From assembly GCF_024105665.1 (NCBI RefSeq), contig NZ_JAAAMK010000003.1, positions 248,001 to 312,000 of the forward strand: a stretch of 64,000 nt of DNA, given 5' to 3'. Origin of the DNA: Aliihoeflea aestuarii. Its GTDB lineage: Bacteria; Pseudomonadota; Alphaproteobacteria; Rhizobiales; Rhizobiaceae. Under the pieces are notes generated by a model. The model saw only the letters and a program-made list of their open reading frames with translations. It ran no database searches and was not told the DNA's origin. Made by a program: the position numbers and the translations under genes. Below are positions 1 through 6,561 of the stretch, piece by piece (positions within the stretch are counted from its first letter, which is position 1; each line of letters opens with the position of its first letter).

Positions 1-2
1 CC

Positions 3-689
3 GTTTCAAACAAGGTGCCTCTCGCGATCGCGTCGCGCGGTAACGCGGGCTTGGGCCAGATCCTCGTTGAAGGGCTGCTCGAACGCATCGAGGCCGATGG
101 CTTCGACAAAGCCATGTCGATGTTCGAAGCCGAGCTGCCGGAGCTGATGGCGAGCGTCGACGACGCGGGAACGCTATTCCACACGCAAGTTTTCATCGCA
201 GGACTGTCGGAAACGCACGGCATTCGAAACGTGTTTTTCCAGATCCCCGGCAGTGACCGTTGGCCAAGCGACAAGATTCATCACCAGCCGGATTTCTTCA
301 CTGGCTTGAACTGCGACGAGGGGCTGACGCTGGATGACATGGGTGTCCGGCCGGTTCGCGATGGTGATGTGTTCCACGAATGGATTCGGGATGCTGGCCT
401 TTCTATGATGCAGTTCGCCCGGAAGAACCCGAAGCCGTCGCCATACTTCGAAGGGCTGTTCAGTTCGACGGGCGGGCATGTGGACATGACGACGGTGACG
501 GCGCAGGGCGTCAAGGTCGATACCATCCATCGATGGGATGACACGGTTGGCGAGCTGATCGATCCGACGAAAGATCGACCAATCGCGAAGGTCATCCCGA
601 TCATGCCGCCGGCCATTGCCGGTATGAGCCGGCAGCAGCGCCGCGCAATGAAGGCAGCGTCGCGTCAAAACCGGAAGCGCGTCGCATGA
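3..689 (+). CDS. Element-borne hypothetical protein, 5' end outside window
   Basis: The frame is open from the window edge, so the true start lies upstream. The first residues seen are V-S-N-K-V-P-L-A. About 228 residues are visible. I do not recognise a family with certainty. The N-terminal A-I-A-S-R-G-N-A-G segment and alternating beta/alpha pattern recall Ntn-hydrolase-like proteins found in phage and integrated elements of rhizobia, which is only a weak impression. The C-terminus is strongly basic (MSRQQRRAMKAASRQNRKR), a tail often seen on phage-encoded proteins. It overlaps the next gene by 4 bp (ATGA), so the two are probably translationally coupled. It belongs to the integrated element that ends at tRNA-Glu. 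Confidence 0.6.
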   Translation, partial: VSNKVPLAIASRGNAGLGQILVEGLLERIEADGFDKAMSMFEAELPELMASVDDAGTLFHTQVFIAGLSETHGIRNVFFQIPGSDRWPSDKIHHQPDFFTGLNCDEGLTLDDMGVRPVRDGDVFHEWIRDAGLSMMQFARKNPKPSPYFEGLFSSTGGHVDMTTVTAQGVKVDTIHRWDDTVGELIDPTKDRPIAKVIPIMPPAIAGMSRQQRRAMKAASRQNRKRVA

Positions 690-970
690 TCGAAACAGAT
701 CTCGAATGGGGCGAAGCCAAGAACCGGGACGAGTTCATCCAGATCGGGTCCGCATGCGGCTATTCGCTGGCGAAACAGATGCGCGCCCGTTGCCCCGCGG
801 GCATGTCCGTGGCGATCGGGACGTTCCTCGGTGAGGCGACGGCGTCACTTTCTGATGCCCGCGCCGAAATGCTGTCGCGGGGTGTGACAGCTTCTGACGC
901 CGATGCCTGGCAGGATGCTGCCATGGACGTCGTCAACCGTGCCGCAAAGTTCTGGATGGCTTTAGCGTAG
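686..970 (+). CDS. Small hypothetical protein of the integrated element
   Basis: A 94-residue acidic, soluble, alpha-helical-looking protein with no signal peptide or membrane segment. Its ATG overlaps the stop of the upstream gene by 4 bp, indicating co-transcription and coupling. I recognise no domain. It is the last plus-strand gene of this block and converges with, and slightly overlaps, the minus-strand gene that ends at 962. The sequence gives no further clue to its role. Confidence 0.55.
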   Translation: MIETDLEWGEAKNRDEFIQIGSACGYSLAKQMRARCPAGMSVAIGTFLGEATASLSDARAEMLSRGVTASDADAWQDAAMDVVNRAAKFWMALA

Positions 971-1372
971 GCCGAACGGCGCAGGAGTAGTGTCCCGGAT
1001 CAGCTGGGCTCGACGTTCCGTCGACCTGCGTTTGACTTCCTCGCCCTTGGTCGTATCCCCATCGGGGAGTCGAACAGGTACGCTGAACGTGAGGCGATTA
1101 GCGCCGGTATGCTTGCGATCGGCAGCTGCCTCTGCTCCGAATCCAAAAACTTTCAACCCCGCGCCGGCCGCTCCGGATACCTCGGCGGTGACAGCCACGT
1201 CGAAATCGATACGCGTAAAAACACCGTGAGTGCCAGCGTTGAAGAGATTGCCACCTGTCGCAGCCGATAGCGAATTTGCGTTGACCAGATCGCCTTGATC
1301 AGCGGATTGGGCTTCAACGATGCCCGCAATTATCTCGCGAATGCTTTGAGAAACGAAATCTTTGAGCTCCAT
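962..1372 (-). CDS. Small protein with trypco2-like architecture (remote)
   Basis: 136 residues from ATG 1372, which has a good ribosome-binding site (GGGAGG 7 nt upstream); an in-frame GTG at 1387 is less likely. The N-terminus is a helix (MELKDFVSQSIREIIAGIVE), followed by beta-rich sequence with F-D-V-A-V-T and L-T-F-S-V-P-V-R-L-P strands around a Gly/Ala-rich turn. This layout resembles the small trypsin-co-occurring (trypco2) proteins found in bacterial conflict and accessory regions, but the match is by eye and remote. It has its own orientation within the integrated element, as cargo genes often do. Function is unknown. Confidence 0.55.
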   Translation of the reverse strand: MELKDFVSQSIREIIAGIVEAQSADQGDLVNANSLSAATGGNLFNAGTHGVFTRIDFDVAVTAEVSGAAGAGLKVFGFGAEAAADRKHTGANRLTFSVPVRLPDGDTTKGEEVKRRSTERRAQLIRDTTPAPFGLR

Positions 1373-1444
1373 CCCCGTGCCTCCCACAATTTATGCGGGG
1401 TATTTATTCAGCCCAGCACGTCCTTCGCAAGCCATCTCCGACGG

Positions 1445-1478
1445 CTGACTTCCGATAAGGAAGGTTATCGGAAGTCAG
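1445..1478. repeat. Perfect 14-bp inverted repeat with 6-nt loop
   Basis: CTGACTTCCGATAA (1445-1458) and its exact reverse complement (1465-1478) flank GGAAGG. It lies in the non-coding stretch 1373-1596 between two minus-strand genes of the integrated element. It could be a rho-independent terminator without a T-tract, or an operator. It is downstream of the XRE regulator gene and upstream of the 962-1372 gene. Confidence 0.7.
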
Positions 1479-1507
1479 GATATAGGGATGGCATATGGAT
1501 GCCAGCT

Positions 1508-1551
1508 ATTCCCAGCCGGAATGGCTTCTCAAACATTCCACGCTGGAATGT
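1508..1551. promoter_or_regulatory. Two copies of ATTCC-N5-GGAAT dyad, likely operator pair
   Basis: ATTCC-N5-GGAAT occurs at 1508-1522 and again at 1535-1549, 27 bp apart start to start. The second copy extends to a perfect 8-bp dyad (ACATTCCA-CGC-TGGAATGT, 1533-1551). A third, looser dyad TGGAA-N11-TTCCA lies at 1556-1576. Repeated dyads of constant spacing in a non-coding region beside an XRE gene suggest binding sites for a dimeric regulator. They could control the gene that starts at 1372, downstream on the minus strand. Confidence 0.5.
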
Positions 1552-1579
1552 CTTTTGGAACTGAATCGTATTTCCAGCA

Positions 1580-1598
1580 AGAATTCGTTTTGAATTCT
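1580..1598 (-). terminator. Hairpin at the end of the XRE gene
   Basis: AGAATTC (1580-1586) and GAATTCT (1592-1598) flank a 5-nt loop and overlap the stop codon of the XRE gene on the minus strand. There is no long T-tract after it, so termination is only one possible role. Confidence 0.3.
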
Positions 1599-1833
1599 AC
1601 GCCGCTACGGAATCCTTGCGAAGCCGGACCCCAGGGCCTTGATCGTCGTCGTTGATGAAGATGACGCCGGCGCTTTCCAGCGTGTTCTGAATTGCGTCGA
1701 TGGTCCGCTCTTTTAATTCTTCTCCAGCTTCAAAACGGGATATCGTCGCGGGGGCTACCTTCGCAAGTTCTGCGAGGTCTCGGATGCCTAATCCCAACGC
1801 TACACGTGCCATTTTTGACTGAACGGGTTTCAT
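1597..1833 (-). CDS. XRE-family helix-turn-helix regulator
   Basis: 78 residues from ATG 1833; a TTG at 1851 would add six residues. The central part is a helix-turn-helix of the XRE/Cro-CI kind (LGIRDLAELAKVAPATIS followed by R-F-E-A-G-E), matching the short rhizobial regulators that begin MKPVQSKMARVALGLG. The C-terminus ends in an acidic patch and a G-V-R-L-R-K motif. It is divergent from the plus-strand gene at 1929 and separated from it by a 95-bp region that should carry both promoters. By position it is a candidate repressor controlling the element's lysogenic or dormant state; the operator is inferred, not shown. Confidence 0.75.
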   Translation of the reverse strand: MKPVQSKMARVALGLGIRDLAELAKVAPATISRFEAGEELKERTIDAIQNTLESAGVIFINDDDQGPGVRLRKDSVAA

Positions 1834-1928
1834 TTGAGAGCAATGTTCCAATTTGAGATTGACGATATAACGCTGCTTTGTTATGAGAGCATTGTTATCA
1901 ATTTGTAGCTCAAATATAGGAGCAAATC
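1834..1928. promoter_or_regulatory. Divergent promoter/operator region of the XRE regulator
   Basis: A low-GC stretch between divergent genes. On the plus strand TTGACG (1859-1864) is followed after 17 bp by TATGAG (1882-1887), a plausible promoter for the 1929 gene, whose ribosome site is AGGAG near 1918. The segment also contains TTTGAG/CTCAAA half-sites and an ATTG-TTAT-CAAT dyad, candidate XRE operators. Confidence 0.4.
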
Positions 1929-2282
1929 ATGCGATCCGCAATGGAATTCGCCAGTGGCGAAGCTTTGCCCGAGAAGGATTCAATCCCGTCGATTATGGAA
2001 TTGAGTTCCATACCGAAGGTTTCGAGGCGCGGTGCCATATCGGCTTTGGCAGCGTCCCTAGCACTCATGTCGGAGCAAGCTAGGGCGGCCGAAACTAAAT
2101 TACCTCCCACCGACGAAATCCCTTTAGATCGCATTGGCAGGCTTTCCGAAGAATTGTCGCAGGCACTCGTCGACTGGACCGGAGGGCAGTTCAAGGCCGT
2201 GATCTATCCGGCCAATCATTTGCGTCATCCGTCACGCCTCGCGCTAATCGACTGTGTTGTCGACGAAGGAGCTGGACTGTGA
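1929..2282 (+). CDS. Element-borne protein with Tat-like hydrophobic segment
   Basis: 117 residues. Residues about 31-54 read V-S-R-R-G-A-I-S followed by a hydrophobic stretch ending A-R-A-A, resembling a twin-arginine-type leader, but the segment sits behind 30 residues of hydrophilic sequence. Similar short proteins with an internal S-R-R and Ala-rich segment are frequent next to integrases in rhizobial prophages; their function is not known. A good ribosome site (AGGAG) precedes the ATG. The stop codon overlaps the GTG start of the next gene, so the two are coupled. Confidence 0.55.
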   Translation: MRSAMEFASGEALPEKDSIPSIMELSSIPKVSRRGAISALAASLALMSEQARAAETKLPPTDEIPLDRIGRLSEELSQALVDWTGGQFKAVIYPANHLRHPSRLALIDCVVDEGAGL

Positions 2283-2533
2283 GCCGGCTCCTGCCTCATC
2301 GTGCAATGACGGCCGATGATGTTATCCAGTGTAGCTATGATGCGCTTGCGATAATTGACCTTTGCGAAAACGCCGCATGGGACCTGTCAGAACGGGGCGA
2401 GAATGCGCGCTTGGCAGGCAGCATAAGTACCGCATTGAAGCTAGCCACTGAGCTTCTTAGCACCGTCCACGACACTTTGGAGATCCATGAAGGCGCGGAC
2501 GCGTTCGCTAAGCGATGCGCCCTCAGATCGTGA
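2279..2533 (+). CDS. Small hypothetical protein of the integrated element
   Basis: 84 residues starting at a GTG that overlaps the upstream stop codon (GTGA). It is predicted helical, with a repeated pattern (DVIQCSYDALAIIDLCENAA, then ALKLATELL) that would fit a small helical bundle. No recognised family or signal peptide. It is the second gene of a two-gene coupled unit and is followed by the palindrome array at 2539-2637. Confidence 0.5.
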   Translation: MSRLLPHRAMTADDVIQCSYDALAIIDLCENAAWDLSERGENARLAGSISTALKLATELLSTVHDTLEIHEGADAFAKRCALRS

Positions 2534-2538
2534 TCCGC

Positions 2539-2637
2539 GATGGTGTCGGAATCCGACACCATCCAACTGGGGAATTTCCCCAGTTCGAAACGGAGTCGCT
2601 TGACATCGTTCTATATTCGTTGTTGTCTGATGACAAC
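2539..2637. promoter_or_regulatory. Three stacked palindromes upstream of the excisionase-like gene
   Basis: Three exact dyads lie in 99 bp. GATGGTGTCGGA with its complement around a single central A covers 2539-2563. AACTGGGGAA with its complement around a single central T covers 2565-2585. GTTGTC-TGAT-GACAAC covers 2622-2637. A TTGACA (-35-like) box lies at 2600-2605 between the second and third dyads. The third dyad ends 15 bp before the ATG at 2653. This looks like an operator/promoter for the excisionase-like gene, possibly including recombination-directionality sites. Confidence 0.55.
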
Positions 2638-2652
2638 GAACAGGAGCGATTC

Positions 2653-3111
2653 ATGGACGAGCCGAAATACAAGATCGGGAAGGTGGCGCAGGTATCGGGC
2701 ATCCCGGTCGCGACGCTAAAAAACTGGGAACGCAAGGAGCGGCAGCTCATCAAGCGCGAGGATGGTGAGCAGTTTACCTTCCGGCGTGCGTTTCAGGTCG
2801 TCCTCACTGCCGCGCTCGTCCGCATGGGTCAGCGTTTGGAGGTCGCAGCGAACGCCGCATTCCAATTCACGGATATCGGCAACGGCGCGCTCGCGGGGCT
2901 AAACAGTGATCGCGGACCCGGCGAGATGTTCGACGAAGGCTGGACGGTTCTCTGCATCTACCCAGGTGATTTGGTTGAGGTGAAGAACGTCATGCCGAAG
3001 GACGCAGCCACGCTGCTGTTTACGCCCCTCGGACACAACCGCGCCGATGCAGCTACCCTACTTAACGTAACTTTCCTCGGCGAACGCGTCCGCGAGGCGC
3101 TGGAGAGCTAA
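2653..3111 (+). CDS. MerR/excisionase-like DNA-binding protein
   Basis: 152 residues from ATG 2653, chosen because CAGGAG lies just upstream; the frame extends further 5' but that part overlaps the palindromes. The N-terminus (KIGKVAQVSGIPVATLKNWE) is a winged-helix MerR-type DNA-binding motif, as found in phage excisionases and small MerR regulators. The C-terminal half is unique and mixed alpha/beta. Lying just before the integrase cassette, it may act as recombination directionality factor or as regulator of the integrase. It could equally be an ordinary MerR-like repressor acting on the dyads in front of it. Confidence 0.65.
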   Translation: MDEPKYKIGKVAQVSGIPVATLKNWERKERQLIKREDGEQFTFRRAFQVVLTAALVRMGQRLEVAANAAFQFTDIGNGALAGLNSDRGPGEMFDEGWTVLCIYPGDLVEVKNVMPKDAATLLFTPLGHNRADAATLLNVTFLGERVREALES

Positions 3112-3115
3112 GACA

Positions 3116-3304
3116 ATGGCAAATCGGCAAGCACTGATCACGAAACGTGACGCCACGAGCGTGTTTGAGGCCGCCAAGGGGGCCGGGTTTGGTTGCGTCC
3201 GGTTCATATCGACGCCGGATGGCCGGCTTGAAATAGTGGTAGAACAACGGCGCATCCCGGCAGCAGATGGCACCGCCAATGAGTGGGATGAGGTCATCGA
3301 GTGA
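3116..3304 (+). CDS. Small protein preceding the integrase
   Basis: 62 residues. It contains a helix (RDATSVFEAAKGAGFGCVR) followed by beta hairpin-like sequence (DGRLEIVVE), the usual layout of the small orphan proteins lying just upstream of rhizobial prophage integrases. Its stop overlaps the GTG start of the integrase by 4 bp, so the two are translationally coupled. Function is unknown; a helper of integration or excision would be conjecture. Confidence 0.6.
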   Translation: MANRQALITKRDATSVFEAAKGAGFGCVRFISTPDGRLEIVVEQRRIPAADGTANEWDEVIE

Positions 3305-4404
3305 AACGCGGCAAGAACCCATATCCGGGCGTCAGCGAGAATGTCGATCGGCACGGAACCGGCCGGTGGCGATTTCGGAAAAAGGGTCTGCCGAGCGTAT
3401 ATCTTCCCGGGCCTTACGGCTCCGCTGCCTTTCGAACTGCCTATGATCAGGCGTTGAAAGGCGCGAGCGCAGTTTCACCTTCAAGACGCTTCGAATACGG
3501 AACGTTTGATTGGCTGATAGAGCAATATTACCGATCCGCGACCTGGCAGAAGCTGGCCGCCATAACGCAGAAAAATCGTCGCGCGGATCTTGAGCGCTTT
3601 CGCCGCGAACATGGGTCGAAACGGGTAGCGTTGCTTCGCGCGATGCACGTCGAGGCGCTTCTGTCCAAGAAATCGGAAACCCCGGCGGCTGCCAATGCGC
3701 TGCTCAAGCTGATCCGTCGCCTGTGTCGATTTGCGATCCGGAAAGGATTGATCCGCGTCGATCCGTCGATTGGCGTTGAGCGATATGGCGAAAACCCGGA
3801 TGGATTCCACACATGGACTGACGACGAGGTTGCGCAGTTCGAGGAGCATCACGGTGTCGACTCGAAAGCGGTTCTGGCTATGCGCCTTGTTCTCTACACG
3901 GGCGCGTCACGTCAGGACGTTTCTGGGTTGGGATGGCAAAACGTGAAGGCCGGCCGCATCGCCTATCGGCGTGGAAAGACCAGCGGCGAAGTCGATTTGC
4001 CTATCCTTGACGAGCTGTATGAGGTCCTGTCGGCAGTCCCGGCCGACCGGATGATTTTCATCGTTCATAGCGGCGCGAAGCCGTACAAGCCGACGACATT
4101 CGGCAACTGGTTCCGCGACCAGTGCGTCGCTGCGGGTCTTCCACACTGTTCATCTCACGGCCTCAGAAAGGCGGGCGCAACGCGCCTGGCGAACGCCGGA
4201 GCGAATGAATTGGAGATCATGGCGTTCCTCGGTCACACCACGCCGAACGAGGCTCGGACATACATCAAGAAGGCCAACCGCATACGGCTCGCCGATCGCG
4301 GGATGGAGCGCCTTATCAGCGCAAAACGGGAACAGGGTGTGTCCAACCTTGTTGCGCGGCTGGACAAACACCGCGCTAAGGCGCTGAAAAATCAGGAGAA
4401 ATAA
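3301..4404 (+). CDS. Tyrosine recombinase (integrase) of the integrated element
   Basis: 367 residues from GTG 3301, of ordinary length for phage-type integrases. The N-terminal arm and SAM-like core-binding domain are followed by the catalytic domain with all expected residues: Arg194 (G-A-S-R-Q-D-V), Lys216 region, His276-x-x-Arg279 (H-G-L-R-K), His302 (L-G-H-T) and nucleophile Tyr311 (A-R-T-Y-I-K-K). It catalyses site-specific recombination between an element attP and a chromosomal attB. It ends only 7 bp from the 3' end of the convergent tRNA-Glu gene, the classical arrangement when a tRNA 3' end is the attachment site. It appears intact. Confidence 0.93.
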   Translation: MKRGKNPYPGVSENVDRHGTGRWRFRKKGLPSVYLPGPYGSAAFRTAYDQALKGASAVSPSRRFEYGTFDWLIEQYYRSATWQKLAAITQKNRRADLERFRREHGSKRVALLRAMHVEALLSKKSETPAAANALLKLIRRLCRFAIRKGLIRVDPSIGVERYGENPDGFHTWTDDEVAQFEEHHGVDSKAVLAMRLVLYTGASRQDVSGLGWQNVKAGRIAYRRGKTSGEVDLPILDELYEVLSAVPADRMIFIVHSGAKPYKPTTFGNWFRDQCVAAGLPHCSSHGLRKAGATRLANAGANELEIMAFLGHTTPNEARTYIKKANRIRLADRGMERLISAKREQGVSNLVARLDKHRAKALKNQEK

Positions 4405-4411
4405 ATGAGAA

Positions 4412-4486
4412 TGGTACTCCCAAGGGGAATCGAACCCCTGTTTTCGCCGTGAGAGGGCGACGTCCTGACCGCTAGACGATGGGAGC
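4412..4486 (-). tRNA. tRNA-Glu (CTC anticodon)
   Basis: A full cloverleaf is seen on the minus strand: acceptor GCTCCCA pairing with TGGGAGT, the D arm, anticodon stem TCGCC/GGCGA with loop containing CTC, the T arm GGGGTTCGATTCCCC, and an encoded CCA (4412-4414). The 3' end faces the integrase, so it is the probable attachment site (attR side) of the element to its left. Confidence 0.97.
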
Positions 4487-4534
4487 AGCAGGCAGGCATA
4501 TAAAGGCGATAGGCGCGAAACGCAACCGTCTCGT

Positions 4535-4924
4535 CTACGCTTTTCGACGCGGCTCGATCAGATCGAAAAGGTTGCCGTAAAGGTCCGCGAAAACCGCGAC
4601 CTTGCCATAGGGCTCGACGCGCGGCGCTTCGATGAAGTTCGTCCCACGCGCCAGCATCGACGCGTGATCGCGGTCGAAATCGTCCGTTTCGATAAAGAAC
4701 GAGACACGGCCGCCCGTCTGCCTTCCGATCGCCGCCCTTTGATCGCCGTCGGCGGCCTCGGCAAGCAGGAACGCCGGCCCATCCTTGTGCGGCGCGACAC
4801 GCACCCAGCGCTTGCCGGCATCGAGCCGGGTGTCTTCCAGAAGACGGAACCCGAATACATCCACATAATGCGCGATGGCGCGGTCGTAATCGTCCACCAC
4901 CAGCGTGATCGTCGCAAGGCGCAT
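4535..4924 (-). CDS. VOC-superfamily (glyoxalase/bleomycin resistance-like) protein
   Basis: 129 residues, the length of a single VOC module with two beta-alpha-beta-beta-beta repeats. The first starts MRLATITLVVDDYDRAIAHY and the second has G-G-R-V-S-F-F-I-E-T-D-D-F. It ends with the typical D-L-Y-G-N-L-F-D-L-I-E-P. VOC proteins bind a divalent metal and act as isomerases, dioxygenases or antibiotic-binding proteins, and the sequence does not settle which. It sits beside tRNA-Glu and 5 bp after the DUF6476-like gene in the same direction, probably in the same transcript. Confidence 0.85.
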   Translation of the reverse strand: MRLATITLVVDDYDRAIAHYVDVFGFRLLEDTRLDAGKRWVRVAPHKDGPAFLLAEAADGDQRAAIGRQTGGRVSFFIETDDFDRDHASMLARGTNFIEAPRVEPYGKVAVFADLYGNLFDLIEPRRKA

Positions 4925-4929
4925 GACGG

Positions 4930-5319
4930 TTACTGTGCCGTGATGGCGAAACGGGCGATGATGCGCGTGGCGTCGATGTCGTAGACGACGATCTCGCGGG
5001 CGCCTGCCGTTTCGACCAGCATCGTCAGGCGCGATCCGGCGAGCGATTGCGACAGGATCCGCGCATCCGCCGGCAGCGTGATCTCGCCGCTGATGATGCT
5101 GCCTTCCGGCGGAATGCTGAGCCCCGGCCCGGTGGATGCCGCCTCGGGGCTGCCCGTCGAGACCGACCTGTAGACAAGTGCGCCCACCACCGCCATAAGG
5201 GCCAGGAACAGGATGCCCAGATTGATGACGACGAAACGCATCAGCTTGGCGCGCACCTTTTCGACGGCCGGATCGAGCGGTTCGTCCTGCTCCGGCTGCT
5301 GCGATACGCGCTCAGTCAT
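4930..5319 (-). CDS. Single-pass membrane protein, DUF6476-like
   Basis: 129 residues from ATG 5319. Residues 1-27 are hydrophilic and charged, about 28-50 form one transmembrane helix (FVVINLGILFLALMAVVGAL), and the remainder is a beta-rich domain (SIPPEGSIISGEITLPADAR, then LTMLVETAGAREIVVYDID). This matches small inner-membrane proteins of alphaproteobacteria annotated DUF6476. Function is unknown. It is divergent from the rluD-like gene with 27 bp between the starts, an arrangement I believe is conserved in rhizobia. Confidence 0.7.
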   Translation of the reverse strand: MTERVSQQPEQDEPLDPAVEKVRAKLMRFVVINLGILFLALMAVVGALVYRSVSTGSPEAASTGPGLSIPPEGSIISGEITLPADARILSQSLAGSRLTMLVETAGAREIVVYDIDATRIIARFAITAQ

Positions 5320-5346
5320 GATAAAAGTCCATTGGTCGTTGCCCAG

Positions 5347-6387
5347 ATGAGCGCCCCTGATAGCGAAGCCGCCGCCGGTTTGAAAGTCTTCCATGTCGGG
5401 GAAGATGCCGCAGGCATGCGCCTCGACCAGTGGCTGGCGGCGCAGACCGGCGCCGATCTGTCCCGCAGCCGCATCCAGGCGCTGATTCGCGCCGGTGAAG
5501 TTCATGTCGACGGCAAGCCGGTGCACGAGCCGAAGGCGAAGCTGGTGACGGGCGCCGTCGTCGGCCTCGGCATGCCGCAGCCAACTCCGGCTGAACCGGA
5601 AGCCGAGGCGATCGACCTGGCGATCCTTTACGAGGACGACGATCTGATCGTGATCGACAAACCGGTCGGTCTCGTCGTCCATCCGGGCGCGGGCAACTGG
5701 ACCGGCACGCTCGTCAACGCGCTGCTTCACCATTGCGGTGCGTCGCTCTCGGGCATCGGCGGCGTGCGTCGCCCCGGCATCGTCCACCGTCTCGACAAGG
5801 ACACGAGCGGCGTTCTCGTCGTCGCCAAGAACGATTTTTCCCATCGCGCCTTGTCGGACGCCTTTGCCGATCACGGCCGCACCGGCGATCTGGAACGCGC
5901 CTATCACGCCGTCGTCTGGGGCGGGCCGCCCCGTCCCGCCGGCACGATCGACGCGGCGCTGGGTCGGTCGGGGTCGGACCGCACGAAACGCGCCGTCGTG
6001 TCCGAAGGGCGCGGCGATGCGCGCCATGCGGTGACGCATTATGCCGTCATCGAGAAGTTCGGCGCGCGCTCCGACGCGACGGCGACGGCCTCGCTCGTCG
6101 AATGCCGCCTGGAAACGGGGCGCACGCACCAGATCCGCGTCCATATGGCGCATATCGGCCATCCGCTGGTCGGCGACCAGACCTATGGCCGCGCCTTCCT
6201 GACCAAGGCCAACAAGCTGCCGGACGATGTGCGCCCGGTTGTCGCCGGCTTTTCCCGGCAGGCTCTTCATGCACGGTTGCTGCAGTTCCGTCACCCCCGC
6301 ACCGACGAGGTGCTGCGGTTCGAAGCGCCGTATCCGGCTGATTTTGCGGAACTCGTCGAGGCATTGTCTCGTTTGCCTTCGGAATGA
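5347..6387 (+). CDS. rluD: RluA-family 23S rRNA pseudouridine synthase, RluD-like
   Basis: 346 residues from ATG 5347; a longer frame upstream overlaps the divergent gene and is not used. An N-terminal S4 RNA-binding domain (about residues 20-75, MRLDQWLAAQ...RSRIQALIRAGEVHVDG) precedes the catalytic domain with motif H-R-L-D-K-D-T-S-G. The nucleophile is Asp150. The family motif GRTHQIRVHMAHIGHPLVGD is near the C-terminus. RluD converts uridines 1911, 1915 and 1917 of helix 69 in 23S rRNA to pseudouridine. The separate rlmH gene at 24881, whose product methylates pseudouridine 1915, fits this assignment. RluC or other RluA-family specificity is the alternative. Confidence 0.9.
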   Translation: MSAPDSEAAAGLKVFHVGEDAAGMRLDQWLAAQTGADLSRSRIQALIRAGEVHVDGKPVHEPKAKLVTGAVVGLGMPQPTPAEPEAEAIDLAILYEDDDLIVIDKPVGLVVHPGAGNWTGTLVNALLHHCGASLSGIGGVRRPGIVHRLDKDTSGVLVVAKNDFSHRALSDAFADHGRTGDLERAYHAVVWGGPPRPAGTIDAALGRSGSDRTKRAVVSEGRGDARHAVTHYAVIEKFGARSDATATASLVECRLETGRTHQIRVHMAHIGHPLVGDQTYGRAFLTKANKLPDDVRPVVAGFSRQALHARLLQFRHPRTDEVLRFEAPYPADFAELVEALSRLPSE

Positions 6388-6561
6388 CGAAATCCTGAGT
6401 GAGAATGTTCACTTCAGGAAGACGCTATGTTTCGAGACGAAATGTGCCGTGCAATTCGTCCAACCAATCCCTATATTGACGATATGGCGCAAAGGCTCAC
6501 GGCTCTGCGCCTCCTGCCCGCCGGATTCGGGGGCAGGCACAATTGAGAGAGAGGGTGCTAT

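Noticed and set aside
4930-6294. Very long minus-strand frame opposite rluD
   Set aside because: Only the last 129 codons (4930-5319) have a start, a membrane helix and protein-like composition; the rest mirrors rluD and is a GC-rich shadow frame.
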